NCBI RefSeq assembly: GCF_023284065.1
Contig: NZ_JAKIKP010000002.1
Location: 310,001-374,000, forward strand
Length of the DNA stretch: 64,000 nucleotides
Direction: 5' to 3'
DNA from: Shewanella gaetbuli
GTDB lineage: Bacteria; Pseudomonadota; Gammaproteobacteria; Enterobacterales; Shewanellaceae
Positions 44,566 to 54,775 of this stretch are shown piece by piece; position 1 is the first letter of the stretch, and every line of letters starts with the position of its first letter. The notes under the pieces were generated by a model. That model searched no databases, had not been told where the DNA came from, and was given only the letters and a program-made list of their open reading frames with translations. The position numbers and the translations under genes were made by a program.

Positions 44566-45069
44566 TTAGGGTAACTCAAGTGTCAGTTTACCGTTTTTAG
44601 CAAAAGTGTTAAAGCTATATTGCAAACCATCTTCATTTGTTGCAGAAATGGTATCTTTTAATATCCAAGATCCGTCATTCCACTCAGGAAAATAGGTATC
44701 ACCGTCAACATCCAAATCAATATGAGTCAGGTATAATACGTCTGCTTTGGGTAGCAGTTGCGCATAAAGTTGCCCGCCACCTATGACAACGAGCTCCTCG
44801 CACTCTCCTGCAGCTTCAACGGCTAGTTCAAAATTAGCAACACAAGTCACACCTTCTGGACTGTAATCAGTTTGGCGAGTAATGACAATATTATGACGCC
44901 CAGGTAAAGGACGACCAATTGACTCAAAAGTTTTACGCCCCATTACCACAGGCTTAGATAATGTCATCGCCTTAAAGTGTTTTAAATCTTCAGGTAAATG
45001 CCAAGGCATTTGGTTGTCTTTACCGATAACTCGATTATTTGCCATAGCGGCAATCATTGCGATACGCAT
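44566..45069 (-). CDS. folA: Dihydrofolate reductase
   Basis: FolA reduces dihydrofolate with NADPH. This 167-residue protein begins MRIAMIAAMANNRVIGKDNQMPWHLPEDLKHFK, including the substrate-contacting Trp and Asp/Glu region. It continues VMGRKTFESIGRPLPGR, VIGGGQLYAQLLP and LTHIDLDVDGDTYFP, all family landmarks. It is slightly longer than the E. coli enzyme at its C-terminus. The usual apaH-folA neighbourhood is kept, although other genes have come between. Confidence 0.96.
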   Translation of the reverse strand: MRIAMIAAMANNRVIGKDNQMPWHLPEDLKHFKAMTLSKPVVMGRKTFESIGRPLPGRHNIVITRQTDYSPEGVTCVANFELAVEAAGECEELVVIGGGQLYAQLLPKADVLYLTHIDLDVDGDTYFPEWNDGSWILKDTISATNEDGLQYSFNTFAKNGKLTLELP

Positions 45070-45081
45070 ACATATCCTTAT

Positions 45082-45552
45082 TTAAATAATAGGGCGATTT
45101 CGATAATACAATAAACTCGGTAACGCTAACCCGACAGCTAGTGCTCCCAAAATAAATACTGTTTTCAAACCATTGATAATCACTTGCGCCGTTAACTCTG
45201 GGCTAACCTCACTATGGGCAGTTAATTGAATAAGCGCAATAACAGTATTAAATGCATAAGTGCCTGGAACCATAGGAATAATTGCAGCAACGGCATACAT
45301 CAATGGTGGGGCTAAATGACGTTTAGCAAACTGAATGGTGATAATGCCCACTAATGCTGCTGCCGCAAAGGTGGCCCATTCTATTGGCATATCAAAATGC
45401 ATTAACAAGGTTCTTGCACTGTGCCCTAATGCTCCGGCTAAGGCGCAATAACCAAGGTAACGACGAGGTACATTAAATAAAATAGCGAAACCAAAAGCAG
45501 GAATGGCAGAAAAAAAGGCGTCATGCAGCAAATTGACTATTAACGCTAGCAT
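45082..45552 (-). CDS. Threonine/serine exporter small subunit, ThrE_2 type
   Basis: This 156-residue protein has about five transmembrane helices and matches the short half of split ThrE exporters (DUF3815). Typical blocks are AFGFAILFNVPRRYLGYCALAGALGHSARTLL near residue 20 and PMVPGTYAF near residue 95. Together with the adjacent DUF1212 gene it makes the two-part equivalent of Corynebacterium ThrE. The ATG overlaps the stop of that gene by one base. Substrates are inferred from the family. Confidence 0.88.
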   Translation of the reverse strand: MLALIVNLLHDAFFSAIPAFGFAILFNVPRRYLGYCALAGALGHSARTLLMHFDMPIEWATFAAAALVGIITIQFAKRHLAPPLMYAVAAIIPMVPGTYAFNTVIALIQLTAHSEVSPELTAQVIINGLKTVFILGALAVGLALPSLLYYRNRPII

Positions 45553-46310
45553 TAGAAGATGCCCCCTAATTGCATGGCAATAGTGATACCAATAACAGAT
45601 GCTAAGGTTAACAGGCTTGCATTTCCCCAGCGGGATATGCCGACATTAATGTGCCCTTTCACCATATCTGAAATCGCATTGATCAACGGAAAACCTGGCA
45701 CAAGCATCAATACACTGGCTGCTAATGCAACTTGAGGAGTTTCACTGATAGGGTAGACATAACCTATCTGCGCCACCGCGTTTGTCACAAAGGCGGTAAT
45801 GGCAAAGTTAATCAATAAGTTGTAATGGCGTTTGGCAAAAAATAATCTCACCGTCATACCAATAGATGAAGCTATAAAAGTGATTAAACAGGCCATGATG
45901 TCACCACCAAATAAGTGGCAAAAGCTGGCGCAAGATAAGGCAACTACGGGAACAACAACTTTGGCAGGATAAGTTCTCGGTTCAATACGAGCCAAGCGAC
46001 GTCTAACTTCGTTGGGGCCATACAAGCCCTTTTCCGTTAACACACATAAACGCTGTAACTCACAAACCACCATCATATTAATACCATGAGCACGAATACG
46101 ACGGGTTGTGGTAATGCATCGACCATGCACTAAACTAGTTAACACTAATGCATTGGAAGAGATAGATAGTTCTACACTAGCAAGCCCTAAAGCCTTGCCT
46201 AGGCGCTGACTGAGCTCTTCAACTAAGTCAGAGTCTGCGCCATAGGCAAGCAATAATTGGGCACTACGAACAACTAAACGGGTAATATCATTTTGGTTGT
46301 CTGCGTACAC
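45552..46310 (-). CDS. Threonine/serine exporter large subunit, DUF1212/ThrE_1 type
   Basis: This 252-residue protein has a cytoplasmic N-terminal domain (LVVRSAQLLLAYGADSDLVEELSQRLGKALGL, ELSISSNALVLTS) followed by about five transmembrane helices, including MLVPGFPLINAISDMVKGHINVGISRWG. This matches the large half of split ThrE exporters, which remove threonine and serine by proton antiport. It precedes its partner with a one-base overlap and follows obgE by 16 bp, so the three genes may share a transcript. Confidence 0.88.
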   Translation of the reverse strand: MYADNQNDITRLVVRSAQLLLAYGADSDLVEELSQRLGKALGLASVELSISSNALVLTSLVHGRCITTTRRIRAHGINMMVVCELQRLCVLTEKGLYGPNEVRRRLARIEPRTYPAKVVVPVVALSCASFCHLFGGDIMACLITFIASSIGMTVRLFFAKRHYNLLINFAITAFVTNAVAQIGYVYPISETPQVALAASVLMLVPGFPLINAISDMVKGHINVGISRWGNASLLTLASVIGITIAMQLGGIF

Positions 46311-46326
46311 AGTAATCCTTTATAAA

Positions 46327-47562
<1,236 letters not shown>

Positions 47563-47565
47563 CTA

Positions 47566-47571
47566 ATTATA
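47566..47571 (-). promoter_or_regulatory. Possible obgE promoter -10
   Basis: TATAAT on the minus strand 64 bp upstream of obgE. No convincing -35 at the right distance. It would explain obgE expression beyond the rpmA terminator. Confidence 0.35.
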
Positions 47572-47682
47572 ACCCTAAAATCAATAAAGATCAGGGAGCA
47601 GAAAAGCGCTGTGTATAGTCAATACAATTCACGCTTGCTGCAAAAAACTTATGTAATATCAGCGAGGGCTAATATCAAAAAA

Positions 47683-47712
47683 CACAAAAGCCCTACCGGT
47701 AGGCAGGGCTTT
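47683..47712 (-). terminator. Terminator of rplU-rpmA
   Basis: AAAGCCCT (47687-47694) pairs with AGGGCTTT (47705-47712) with an inner TACCGGTA palindrome. On the minus strand it is followed by a U-rich stretch. It lies 23 bp after the rpmA stop. Confidence 0.8.
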
Positions 47713-47734
47713 CGATTCTAGCTTAGTTAAAGAA

Positions 47735-47992
<258 letters not shown>

Positions 47993-48005
47993 TTAGACTC
48001 CTAAA

Positions 48006-48317
48006 TTATGCGCTAATCGCAGTGATTTTAACTTCAGTGAACCACTGACGGTGGCCCATTTTCTTTTCGTGATGCTTACGACGATTGAACTTTTGAATAG
48101 TTACTTTCTCGCCGCGACCGTGGCTAACCACTTCAGCAACAACTTTACCACCTGCTACTAATGGAGCACCAACGTGAACATTTTCACCGTCAGCAACCAA
48201 TAGAACTTGGTCAAACTCAATAGTTTCACCGGTAGCAACTTCAATTTTCTCTAAACGAACTGTATGACCTTCAGCAACACGGTGTTGCTTTCCGCCACTT
48301 TGAAAAACAGCGTACAT
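48006..48317 (-). CDS. rplU: 50S ribosomal protein L21
   Basis: With the ATG at 48315-48317 the protein has 103 residues, identical in size to E. coli L21; nine extra in-frame residues upstream are not conserved. Landmarks are [17 protein letters not shown] and [27 protein letters not shown]. It is the first gene of rplU-rpmA, with its promoter at 48402-48430. Confidence 0.98.
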   Translation of the reverse strand: MYAVFQSGGKQHRVAEGHTVRLEKIEVATGETIEFDQVLLVADGENVHVGAPLVAGGKVVAEVVSHGRGEKVTIQKFNRRKHHEKKMGHRQWFTEVKITAISA

Positions 48318-48401
48318 AGCTATTTTACTCCAAATGACTAACACGCTAACTCTTCTTAATGAGATTAGGTGCTAAAAAACTTTTAATGACAATGGGCGCG
48401 G

Positions 48402-48430
48402 ATTCTACGCGAAGATTTTAATGCTGGCAA
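48402..48430 (-). promoter_or_regulatory. rplU promoter
   Basis: On the minus strand TTGCCA (48425-48430) and TAGAAT (48402-48407) are spaced by exactly 17 bp, near-consensus sigma-70 elements. This gives an mRNA leader of about 75 nt before rplU. The rest of the 450-bp divergent gap toward ispB shows no other feature I can support. Confidence 0.8.
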
Positions 48431-48771
48431 GTGTTAATTCACCTTCATTTAAAAAAGCCGTATGAATGGTATTTATTGACTAAATTCCAACCACACAGAC
48501 TAGCCGTTCCCTTACTTAATTTAATGAAGGGATTTTATCAAAGCTCGACTTTAAAAGCACTGCCGGATTGTAAAATTGGCCAATTAATTTACCTGTAATA
48601 CAACAAAATGAAGACTAAACTGCTACAGGATTGTTAAAGGTGGCGTTAAATCACACTTTTAGTGATAACAACTTTGAAAAAGGCCTACTTTCTCCTGTAA
48701 GATATGAAGCTTATTGCGACTGTAAAAGTAAGACTATTAATGTCTTCAACCAAATTTAACCAGAGAATACT

Positions 48772-49743
48772 ATGGATTTAACCGCCATTCGTCAGTTGGC
48801 TGACTCCGACATGCAAGCCGTCAACCAGCTTATTTATAAACAACTGGAGTCTGATGTTGCCCTGATTAATCAACTTGGCTTCTACATCATAAATGGTGGA
48901 GGAAAGCGACTACGCCCATTGTTATCAATCCTGGCAGCAGGCGCAATTGACTATAAAGGTCAGCAACATACCAAGTTAGCCGCAATTATCGAATTTATTC
49001 ACACAGCATCTTTACTGCATGATGATGTTGTCGACGAGTCGACACTTCGCAGAGGCCGAGAAACAGCTAATGCTTTATTTGGCAACAGTGCCAGCGTATT
49101 AGTCGGTGACTTCTTATACACTCGCTCATTCCAAATGATGACCGAGTTAGATAGTCTACATGTTCTGAAAGTATTGGCTGACACCACCAATATATTGGCT
49201 GAAGGTGAAGTACTGCAATTAATGAATTGTAATGACCCGGACACCACAGAAGACACCTACATGCGGGTTATTTACTGCAAAACAGCAAAACTGTTTGAAG
49301 CGGCCACTTTATTAGCCGGTGTGTTAGCCGATGCACCAAAAGAGTGGCAGAACGCTTTAGGTGATTACGGTAAGTACTTAGGCACTGCATTCCAGTTAAC
49401 TGACGATTTATTGGATTACACCGCGCAAACCGATGAGCTAGGTAAAAATATCGGTGATGATCTTGCTGAAGGCAAACCTACTCTACCGTTGATTTATGCA
49501 ATGGAGCATGGTGATGAGCGTGCCAGAAGCTTAATCAAGCAGGCGATAGAAAAAGGCGACGGCACACAAGCCATTGAAGAAATTGTTGCGGCACTACATC
49601 AATGCGGTGCATTGAACTACACCCAACAGAAAGCCGAGCAAGAAGCACAAAAAGCCATCGATGCTATTGCTATTTTGCCTGCATCTGACTACAAAACAGC
49701 CTTAACCGCCCTCGCTAATATTTCGGTTAATCGCAAAAACTAA
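48772..49743 (+). CDS. ispB: Octaprenyl diphosphate synthase
   Basis: IspB elongates farnesyl diphosphate to the long isoprenoid side chain of quinones. This 323-residue protein has both aspartate-rich motifs: LLHDDVVDES near residue 82 and QLTDDLLDYTAQ near 208. The supporting blocks GGGKRLRPLLSILA and DDLAEGKPTLPLIYAM are also present. It is divergent from rplU, the normal arrangement in gammaproteobacteria. Side-chain length cannot be judged from sequence by eye. Confidence 0.96.
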   Translation: MDLTAIRQLADSDMQAVNQLIYKQLESDVALINQLGFYIINGGGKRLRPLLSILAAGAIDYKGQQHTKLAAIIEFIHTASLLHDDVVDESTLRRGRETANALFGNSASVLVGDFLYTRSFQMMTELDSLHVLKVLADTTNILAEGEVLQLMNCNDPDTTEDTYMRVIYCKTAKLFEAATLLAGVLADAPKEWQNALGDYGKYLGTAFQLTDDLLDYTAQTDELGKNIGDDLAEGKPTLPLIYAMEHGDERARSLIKQAIEKGDGTQAIEEIVAALHQCGALNYTQQKAEQEAQKAIDAIAILPASDYKTALTALANISVNRKN

Positions 49744-49751
49744 ACCTCACT

Positions 49752-49817
49752 CCCGTATTGAATGGTAACGCCTTAGGCGATAGAACTTGATCTAAGGTAT
49801 CCTAAATTCAATACGGG
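49752..49817. other. Long hairpin downstream of ispB
   Basis: CCCGTATTGAAT (49752-49763) and ATTCAATACGGG (49806-49817) are perfect 12-base inverted repeats. Inside them CCTTAG and CTAAGG also pair, making a 66-base folded element. No U tract follows, so it is not a standard terminator. Confidence 0.65.
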
Positions 49818-49850
49818 AAAGCGACACTGTAGTTTATATTCACCGCGTTA

Positions 49851-49870
49851 ATATTCTCCCCCGAGAATAT
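49851..49870. other. Perfect palindrome upstream of mtnN
   Basis: ATATTCTC-CCCC-GAGAATAT, two perfect 8-base arms around CCCC, about 140 bp upstream of mtnN. It may be a hairpin or an operator. Confidence 0.55.
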
Positions 49871-50010
49871 AACAACTAAACTCCCCCCAGCACGGTACAT
49901 TACATCAGCGATAACAACCGCTAAATTGCATTTGGCTTTTCACAAAATCCTTTGTGACATGCTATTATTATCGGCTCACCAATTTTGTTTATTTCGATTA
50001 AGGTTACCCC

Positions 50011-50709
50011 ATGAAAATCGGTATCATCGGCGCTATGGAGCCCGAAGTTGTACATCTTATCCAAGCTATCGACGCCCCTATTCACACCACGATTGCGGGC
50101 ATTGAATTTATCAGCGGCAAAATTGCCGATAAAGACGTTATTGTCACTCGTTCAGGCATAGGAAAAGTCGCTGCAAGCATCGCCACAACTTTGGTCATTC
50201 AGCATTTTGGTGCCACTTCTATTATCAATACCGGTTCTGCAGGCGGCTTTTTAAAAGAGTTAAAAATTGGCGATATTGTTATTTCGTCTGAAGTTCGCCA
50301 CCATGATGTTGACGTTACCGCATTCGGTTACGAAATAGGCCAAATGGCGCAACAACCAGCCGCTTTTATCCCTGAGCCTTCATTAGTCGAAGCTGCCAAA
50401 CAAGCCATTTCATCATTAGGTGAAGTGACTGCGGTTGAAGGGTTAATTTGTACCGGTGATAGTTTTATTTGCGACTCAGAGCGCACTAAAGTGATGCTAG
50501 CTAACTTCCCTACAATGGCAGCATGTGAAATGGAAGCGGCAGCAATTGCCCAGGTTTGTCATCAGTTTGAAACGCCTTTTGTGGTTATTCGCTCAATTTC
50601 TGATAATGCTAATGATGACTCGTCAGTGGATTTTGATACGTACTTAGTCAAGGCTGGCCATCACTCTGCATTAATGGTTATCGCACTATTGCAAAATATA
50701 AAGTCTTAA
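50011..50709 (+). CDS. mtnN: 5'-methylthioadenosine/S-adenosylhomocysteine nucleosidase
   Basis: MtnN (Pfs) removes adenine from methylthioadenosine, S-adenosylhomocysteine and 5'-deoxyadenosine, giving S-ribosylhomocysteine for the LuxS encoded at 15320. This 232-residue protein has [15 protein letters not shown] with the catalytic Glu, [17 protein letters not shown] with the catalytic Asp, and [13 protein letters not shown]. Length matches E. coli. It is followed after 32 bp by the CbiB-like gene. Confidence 0.96.
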   Translation: MKIGIIGAMEPEVVHLIQAIDAPIHTTIAGIEFISGKIADKDVIVTRSGIGKVAASIATTLVIQHFGATSIINTGSAGGFLKELKIGDIVISSEVRHHDVDVTAFGYEIGQMAQQPAAFIPEPSLVEAAKQAISSLGEVTAVEGLICTGDSFICDSERTKVMLANFPTMAACEMEAAAIAQVCHQFETPFVVIRSISDNANDDSSVDFDTYLVKAGHHSALMVIALLQNIKS

Positions 50710-50741
50710 TAACATGGCAAAACCAATAAGCTAACAACAAG

Positions 50742-51788
50742 ATGCAATCAAATATGGAACATTTACTGCTGCAAAATGAGCTTATTCAAGGATGCCTGCA
50801 AATACTTTTAGCGTTTATAGTGGCGTACTTTGCGCCACTCTCTCAACATTGGCAGCCTTTGTATTGGTTTGGTGAGTTAGCTAAAATTTTAGCGCAAAAG
50901 GTTAATCACCCCGATCGGCCTCCATCACAACAAATGACCGCTGGCATACTTGCTAGCTTGTTGTTAGTCATTCCTTTTGCAGTTATCTGTATTTTTCTAA
51001 TGGAAATGGCTGCTTATCCTTGGTTTTTCAATATCATTGTTCTTTATTGCTGTTTTAGTGAATACCAGTTTGCTAAAAGTGCCCAACAAGTATTACACGC
51101 ACTCAAACAACATGAAAATCAAACTGCCAAAGATATTCTTGCAGTTGCGGTTGAAGAAGATACCAGCCAACTCTCTTCTCTAGGCTTAACTAAAACCTGC
51201 ATAGAAAAAACCTTAACAACGCCAATTTATGGCCTTGTAGCCAGCATATTATTTTTTGCTTTCGGCGGCATAGCAATGGTATTAACAGCTCAACTATTAA
51301 AAAAGCTAGAGTCTAGTTGGTCACCATATCGCGTTAAATTCAGTATATTTGCCAGCTTTGTTGCTCAATTTAACCGAGTATTATTTTGGTTACCCCGCCT
51401 AATATGGCATTTTGCATTAGCAGTTCAATTTGGCCAATTTGGTGCTCGCCACATGTTAGCAAAAGATATTATTGCAAAAGGGCTTAACAATGATTATCCG
51501 ACCGTTTCTCTAGGCGCTAATTTACTGCGTATAGAGTTAGGCGGGCCGCAACAGTTTACCCGCAACCCACACACATTTAATGCCCCCACCACTTTAGCAT
51601 TTGATGCTCAGCCACAAGCTGCAACTCAATTTGAAAAAGTCCGTCTTAGTAAGGTATTTGCTGGCTCACCGCCAAACGCCCAAGATATTCAACACGCCCT
51701 TACCATCGTTAAAAATGGCCACTTTTTTATCCTCAGCTTAACCTTATTATTGCCTGTGCTATGGGTGTGTTTACAAATCCTTAGCTAA
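50742..51788 (+). CDS. CbiB/CobD-like membrane protein
   Basis: This 348-residue protein has about five transmembrane helices. It resembles the CbiB/CobD family of adenosylcobinamide-phosphate synthases, for instance in HPDRPPSQQMTAGILASLLLVIPF, LHALKQHENQTAKDILAVAVEEDTSQLSSLGLTKTCIEKTLTTPIYGLVASILFFAFGGIAMVL and the late LSLGANLLRIELGGPQQF. The GRDTxxL block of CbiB is present only as EEDTSQL. A complete cobalamin pathway is not visible, so a role in corrinoid salvage is possible but unproven. It follows mtnN closely. A second in-frame ATG lies four codons downstream, and no ribosome-binding site decides between them. Confidence 0.7.
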   Translation: MQSNMEHLLLQNELIQGCLQILLAFIVAYFAPLSQHWQPLYWFGELAKILAQKVNHPDRPPSQQMTAGILASLLLVIPFAVICIFLMEMAAYPWFFNIIVLYCCFSEYQFAKSAQQVLHALKQHENQTAKDILAVAVEEDTSQLSSLGLTKTCIEKTLTTPIYGLVASILFFAFGGIAMVLTAQLLKKLESSWSPYRVKFSIFASFVAQFNRVLFWLPRLIWHFALAVQFGQFGARHMLAKDIIAKGLNNDYPTVSLGANLLRIELGGPQQFTRNPHTFNAPTTLAFDAQPQAATQFEKVRLSKVFAGSPPNAQDIQHALTIVKNGHFFILSLTLLLPVLWVCLQILS

Positions 51789-51867
51789 CCTTACAAAGTG
51801 TGTAAATTCTCTCGCAAAAACGGTATCATCTGCGGGGTAAAAATTTTCATCTTTTAGGAAAGCAACT

Positions 51868-52257
51868 TTGTTTAATAATTTACATGTCTCATTAACCACG
51901 CCAGCTTTATTGTTTCCGGCAATTTCGTTGCTTTTGCTTGCTTATACCAACCGTTTTTTTGCCTTAGCTGCACTGATCAGACAATTAAGTGAAGCGGGTA
52001 AACCTGTAAATGATCAGCAAATTAAAAACCTCAAACAACGGATTAATATCATCCGAAGAATGCAAGAAGCGGGAGTCAGTAGCTTTGCATTCTGTGTGTT
52101 ATGCATGATCTTTTTATATACCGGCTTTAATCAAACTGGCTCGATTATTTTTGGTATCAGCCTACTATTATTACTTTATTCACTGATCTTATCTGTTATT
52201 GAAATCAGAATATCTGTTGATGCACTCAACATTCATTTAAAAGAGTTAACTAAATGA
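51868..52257 (+). CDS. DUF2721 family membrane protein
   Basis: This 129-residue protein has three transmembrane helices. The pattern TTPALLFPAISLLLLAYTNRFFALAALIRQL, then QIKNLKQRINIIRRMQEAGVSSF, is that of DUF2721. The start is the TTG at 51868, with AGGAAAG 6 nt upstream; no ATG precedes the first helix. Its stop overlaps the start of the next gene by four bases (ATGA), so the two are translationally coupled. Function is unknown. Confidence 0.82.
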   Translation: MFNNLHVSLTTPALLFPAISLLLLAYTNRFFALAALIRQLSEAGKPVNDQQIKNLKQRINIIRRMQEAGVSSFAFCVLCMIFLYTGFNQTGSIIFGISLLLLLYSLILSVIEIRISVDALNIHLKELTK

Positions 52258-52880
52258 GCCAGTGGATATACTTTTTTGACTTATGTGGCACCGCGGTATT
52301 TGCGTTATCAGGCGCATTAGCCGCAGGCAAACATCGTATGGATCCGTTTGGTGTTATTGTGCTTGCCTCTGTAACCGCCATTGGTGGGGGAAGTATACGA
52401 GATGTACTGTTGGGGACGACGCCGGTTTTCTGGATCACCAATCACACCTATCTTATTGTGATTTTAGCCACCGTTATTGCCTGTTTAATATTAGTCCGAA
52501 AACCCCATAAACTTCCTAGTATTACCTTGCCGGTTGCCGATGCGCTTGGGTTAGCCTTATTTACTATTATTGGCGCACAAAAAGCTCTGTTATTAGGACA
52601 CTCAGGAATGATTGCCGTAGTAATGGGACTGATCACTGGCGTAGGAGGAGGCATTATTCGAGATGTATTATGTCGTCAAGTACCCATGGTACTTCGTACT
52701 GAAATTTACGCGACCGCGTCTATCGTTGGCGGTATCTGCTACACATTATGTTTAGCTTCAGGGGTCAATAGCATGACCTCAATGTTTTTAGCAATGTTTA
52801 GTACCTTGATTATCCGATTAAGTGCCATTCGATGGCACCTGTCTTTACCTGCATTCGATTTAAAAACAAAGAGACATTAA
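52254..52880 (+). CDS. TRIC-type cation channel family protein (YadS/YicG)
   Basis: This 208-residue protein has seven transmembrane helices in two repeats. The family motifs are FDLCGTAVFALSGALAAG at the start, GGGSIRDVLLG near residue 45 and GVGGGIIRDVLCRQVP near residue 128. UPF0126 proteins are bacterial relatives of TRIC trimeric cation channels and of YicG-type transporters. The start overlaps the DUF2721 stop by 4 bp, and its stop overlaps the next start by one base. Confidence 0.9.
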   Translation: MSQWIYFFDLCGTAVFALSGALAAGKHRMDPFGVIVLASVTAIGGGSIRDVLLGTTPVFWITNHTYLIVILATVIACLILVRKPHKLPSITLPVADALGLALFTIIGAQKALLLGHSGMIAVVMGLITGVGGGIIRDVLCRQVPMVLRTEIYATASIVGGICYTLCLASGVNSMTSMFLAMFSTLIIRLSAIRWHLSLPAFDLKTKRH

Positions 52881-53356
52881 TGCGTTTAATTAGCCTACTC
52901 CTTATCATTTTCATGAGCTTCTCTGCCCATGCTAATATTGGCGATATGCCAGAAGAGCAGCAATTAGCGATGCAATATATTAAGGCTTATACCGATCATG
53001 ACTTTCGCTCTCTGAGGCATTTCTATAATCGTGATAGCGTATTTTTTGATAAAACAGCTAATGTGAAATATACCGGCACGCGACACATTATTGAATTTTT
53101 AACCCGTGCACATGAAGGGGTTTTAGAATACCGATTAAACATTGAACATATGTTTAATAATGGGTCAATTGTAGTCATAATTGGCAGTTACCGTCTTAGA
53201 GGCCCTGGGGATCAATACGGTAAGCCAGGTAGAATTATTGATATTGCAGTTCCTGGGGTCACCACCTTAAAATTTGATATGGGCACCCGCAGAATAATTG
53301 AACACATGGATTTAATGGATTATCAAACCATGGCTGACCAATTAGAGTCACAGTGA
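52880..53356 (+). CDS. Secreted NTF2/SnoaL-like protein
   Basis: With the ATG at 52880 the 158-residue protein has a signal peptide (LISLLLIIFMSFSAHA). A longer in-frame start at 52832 would place 16 hydrophilic residues before it. The mature part (EEQQLAMQYIKAYTDHDFRSLRHFYNRDSVFFDKTANVKYTGTRHIIEFLTRAH) is an NTF2-like cone fold of the SnoaL/DUF4440 type. These bind small ligands or act as accessory proteins. The overlapping start (TAATG) makes it the third member of the DUF2721-TRIC cistron. Function is unknown. Confidence 0.75.
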   Translation: MRLISLLLIIFMSFSAHANIGDMPEEQQLAMQYIKAYTDHDFRSLRHFYNRDSVFFDKTANVKYTGTRHIIEFLTRAHEGVLEYRLNIEHMFNNGSIVVIIGSYRLRGPGDQYGKPGRIIDIAVPGVTTLKFDMGTRRIIEHMDLMDYQTMADQLESQ

Positions 53357-53384
53357 TGAATAAAATCCTCCTAAAATACAGCCA

Positions 53385-53413
53385 TTAAAAAAGGCTCGAA
53401 TGAGCCTTTTTTA
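53385..53413. terminator. Terminator between the NTF2-like gene and tyrS
   Basis: AAAAAAGGCTC and GAGCCTTTTTT pair around GAAT with T and A runs on both sides, serving both convergent genes. Confidence 0.88.
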
Positions 53414-53444
53414 ATGTCGTAAAGTTAACAGCTAGCTTAGACGA

Positions 53445-54641
53445 TTAACTTAATACCACTTTAGCAAACTTACGTTTACCTACTTGAACAACCGCTTCAA
53501 AACCCGCGTTAAACACTTGGCGAGTATCTTGTTGTTTTTCTCCGTCAATCTTGACAGCACCCTGCTTGATCATTCTCATTCCGTCAGAGGTTGAGTTAAC
53601 TAAACCAGCTTCTTTTAGTAAGTTAGCAATTGCTAACCCTTCGCCAGCAGGTAAAGTGACTGTTTCAATATCATCAGGAATTGCACCTTTTTGGAAACGA
53701 TTAATAAACTCTTGATGTGCACCCTCAGCAGCGGCTTCGTCATGGAAACGAGCAATGATTTCTTTAGCTAACAGAATTTTAATATCGCGCGGGTTCGTGC
53801 CATTATCAACATCTTGTTTGAACTGTGAAATTTCAGCCAGAGGACGGAAAGATAGTAGCTCGAAGTAGCTCCACATCAGATCATCAGAAATTGACATGAT
53901 TTTACCAAACATCTCATTAGCAGGCTCACTCACACCAATATAGTTGTGCGCTGATTTAGACATTTTCTTCACGCCATCTAAACCCACCAGCAACGGCATC
54001 ATAATGACAGTTTGTGGTTTTTGCCCTTCTGCTTTTTGAAGCTCTCGACCCATTAACAAATTGAACTTTTGGTCGGTTCCGCCTAACTCAACATCAGCTT
54101 CTAACGCAACAGAGTCGTAACCTTGAAGTAAAGGATACATGAACTCATGAATAGCAATTGACTGACCAGAACCATAACGCTTTTTAAAGTCATCACGCTC
54201 CATCATACGCGCCACAGTTTGTTTTGAGGCTAAACGGATCATGCCAGCAGCACCTAGCGGCTCAAGCCAGCTTGAGTTAAATTCAATGCGAGTCTTTGCT
54301 GGGTCTAAAATTTTATAAACTTGTTCTTTATACGTTTCAGCATTCGCTAAAACATCTTCGCGCGTCAGAGGGGGACGAGTACTATTTTTACCACTTGGAT
54401 CACCCACCATGCCGGTAAAGTCACCAATTAAGAAGATCACTTCATGGCCTAGCTCTTGGAAAGTGCGTAGCTTATTTAAAATAACCGTATGACCTAAGTG
54501 AATATCAGGTGCGGTAGGATCTGCCCCTAATTTAATCTTAAGTGGGCGACCTTCTTTAAGCTTTTCAATAAGATCAGCCTCAAGTAATATTTCATCAGTA
54601 CCGCGTTTGATCTCTGCCAACACTTGATCTAAATCAGCCAT
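53445..54641 (-). CDS. tyrS: Tyrosyl-tRNA synthetase
   Basis: TyrS charges tRNA-Tyr. This 398-residue protein is of the TyrZ-like bacterial subgroup. It has the HIGH-type signature [13 protein letters not shown] near residue 44, the tyrosine-binding region [31 protein letters not shown], and KMSKS ([15 protein letters not shown]) near residue 230. The C-terminal S4-like RNA-binding domain is [17 protein letters not shown]. It is divergent from the M23 peptidase gene, with about 135 bp between starts. Confidence 0.96.
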   Translation of the reverse strand: MADLDQVLAEIKRGTDEILLEADLIEKLKEGRPLKIKLGADPTAPDIHLGHTVILNKLRTFQELGHEVIFLIGDFTGMVGDPSGKNSTRPPLTREDVLANAETYKEQVYKILDPAKTRIEFNSSWLEPLGAAGMIRLASKQTVARMMERDDFKKRYGSGQSIAIHEFMYPLLQGYDSVALEADVELGGTDQKFNLLMGRELQKAEGQKPQTVIMMPLLVGLDGVKKMSKSAHNYIGVSEPANEMFGKIMSISDDLMWSYFELLSFRPLAEISQFKQDVDNGTNPRDIKILLAKEIIARFHDEAAAEGAHQEFINRFQKGAIPDDIETVTLPAGEGLAIANLLKEAGLVNSTSDGMRMIKQGAVKIDGEKQQDTRQVFNAGFEAVVQVGKRKFAKVVLS

Positions 54642-54775
54642 TTCTGCTGCAACTCCTAGCGCATATATCGTTTAAAAATAAAAATAAGACAGCTATGTTA
54701 CTTGTTAGCCACAGCAAATGAAAGAGTGTACACTTAAGGGATAACAACTAGAGTGAGAAATTGGTACATAAGTCA

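Noticed and set aside
48345-48771. L21 autoregulatory leader structure
   Set aside because: A promoter is clear, but I could not see a convincing conserved leader fold in the short mRNA 5' region.
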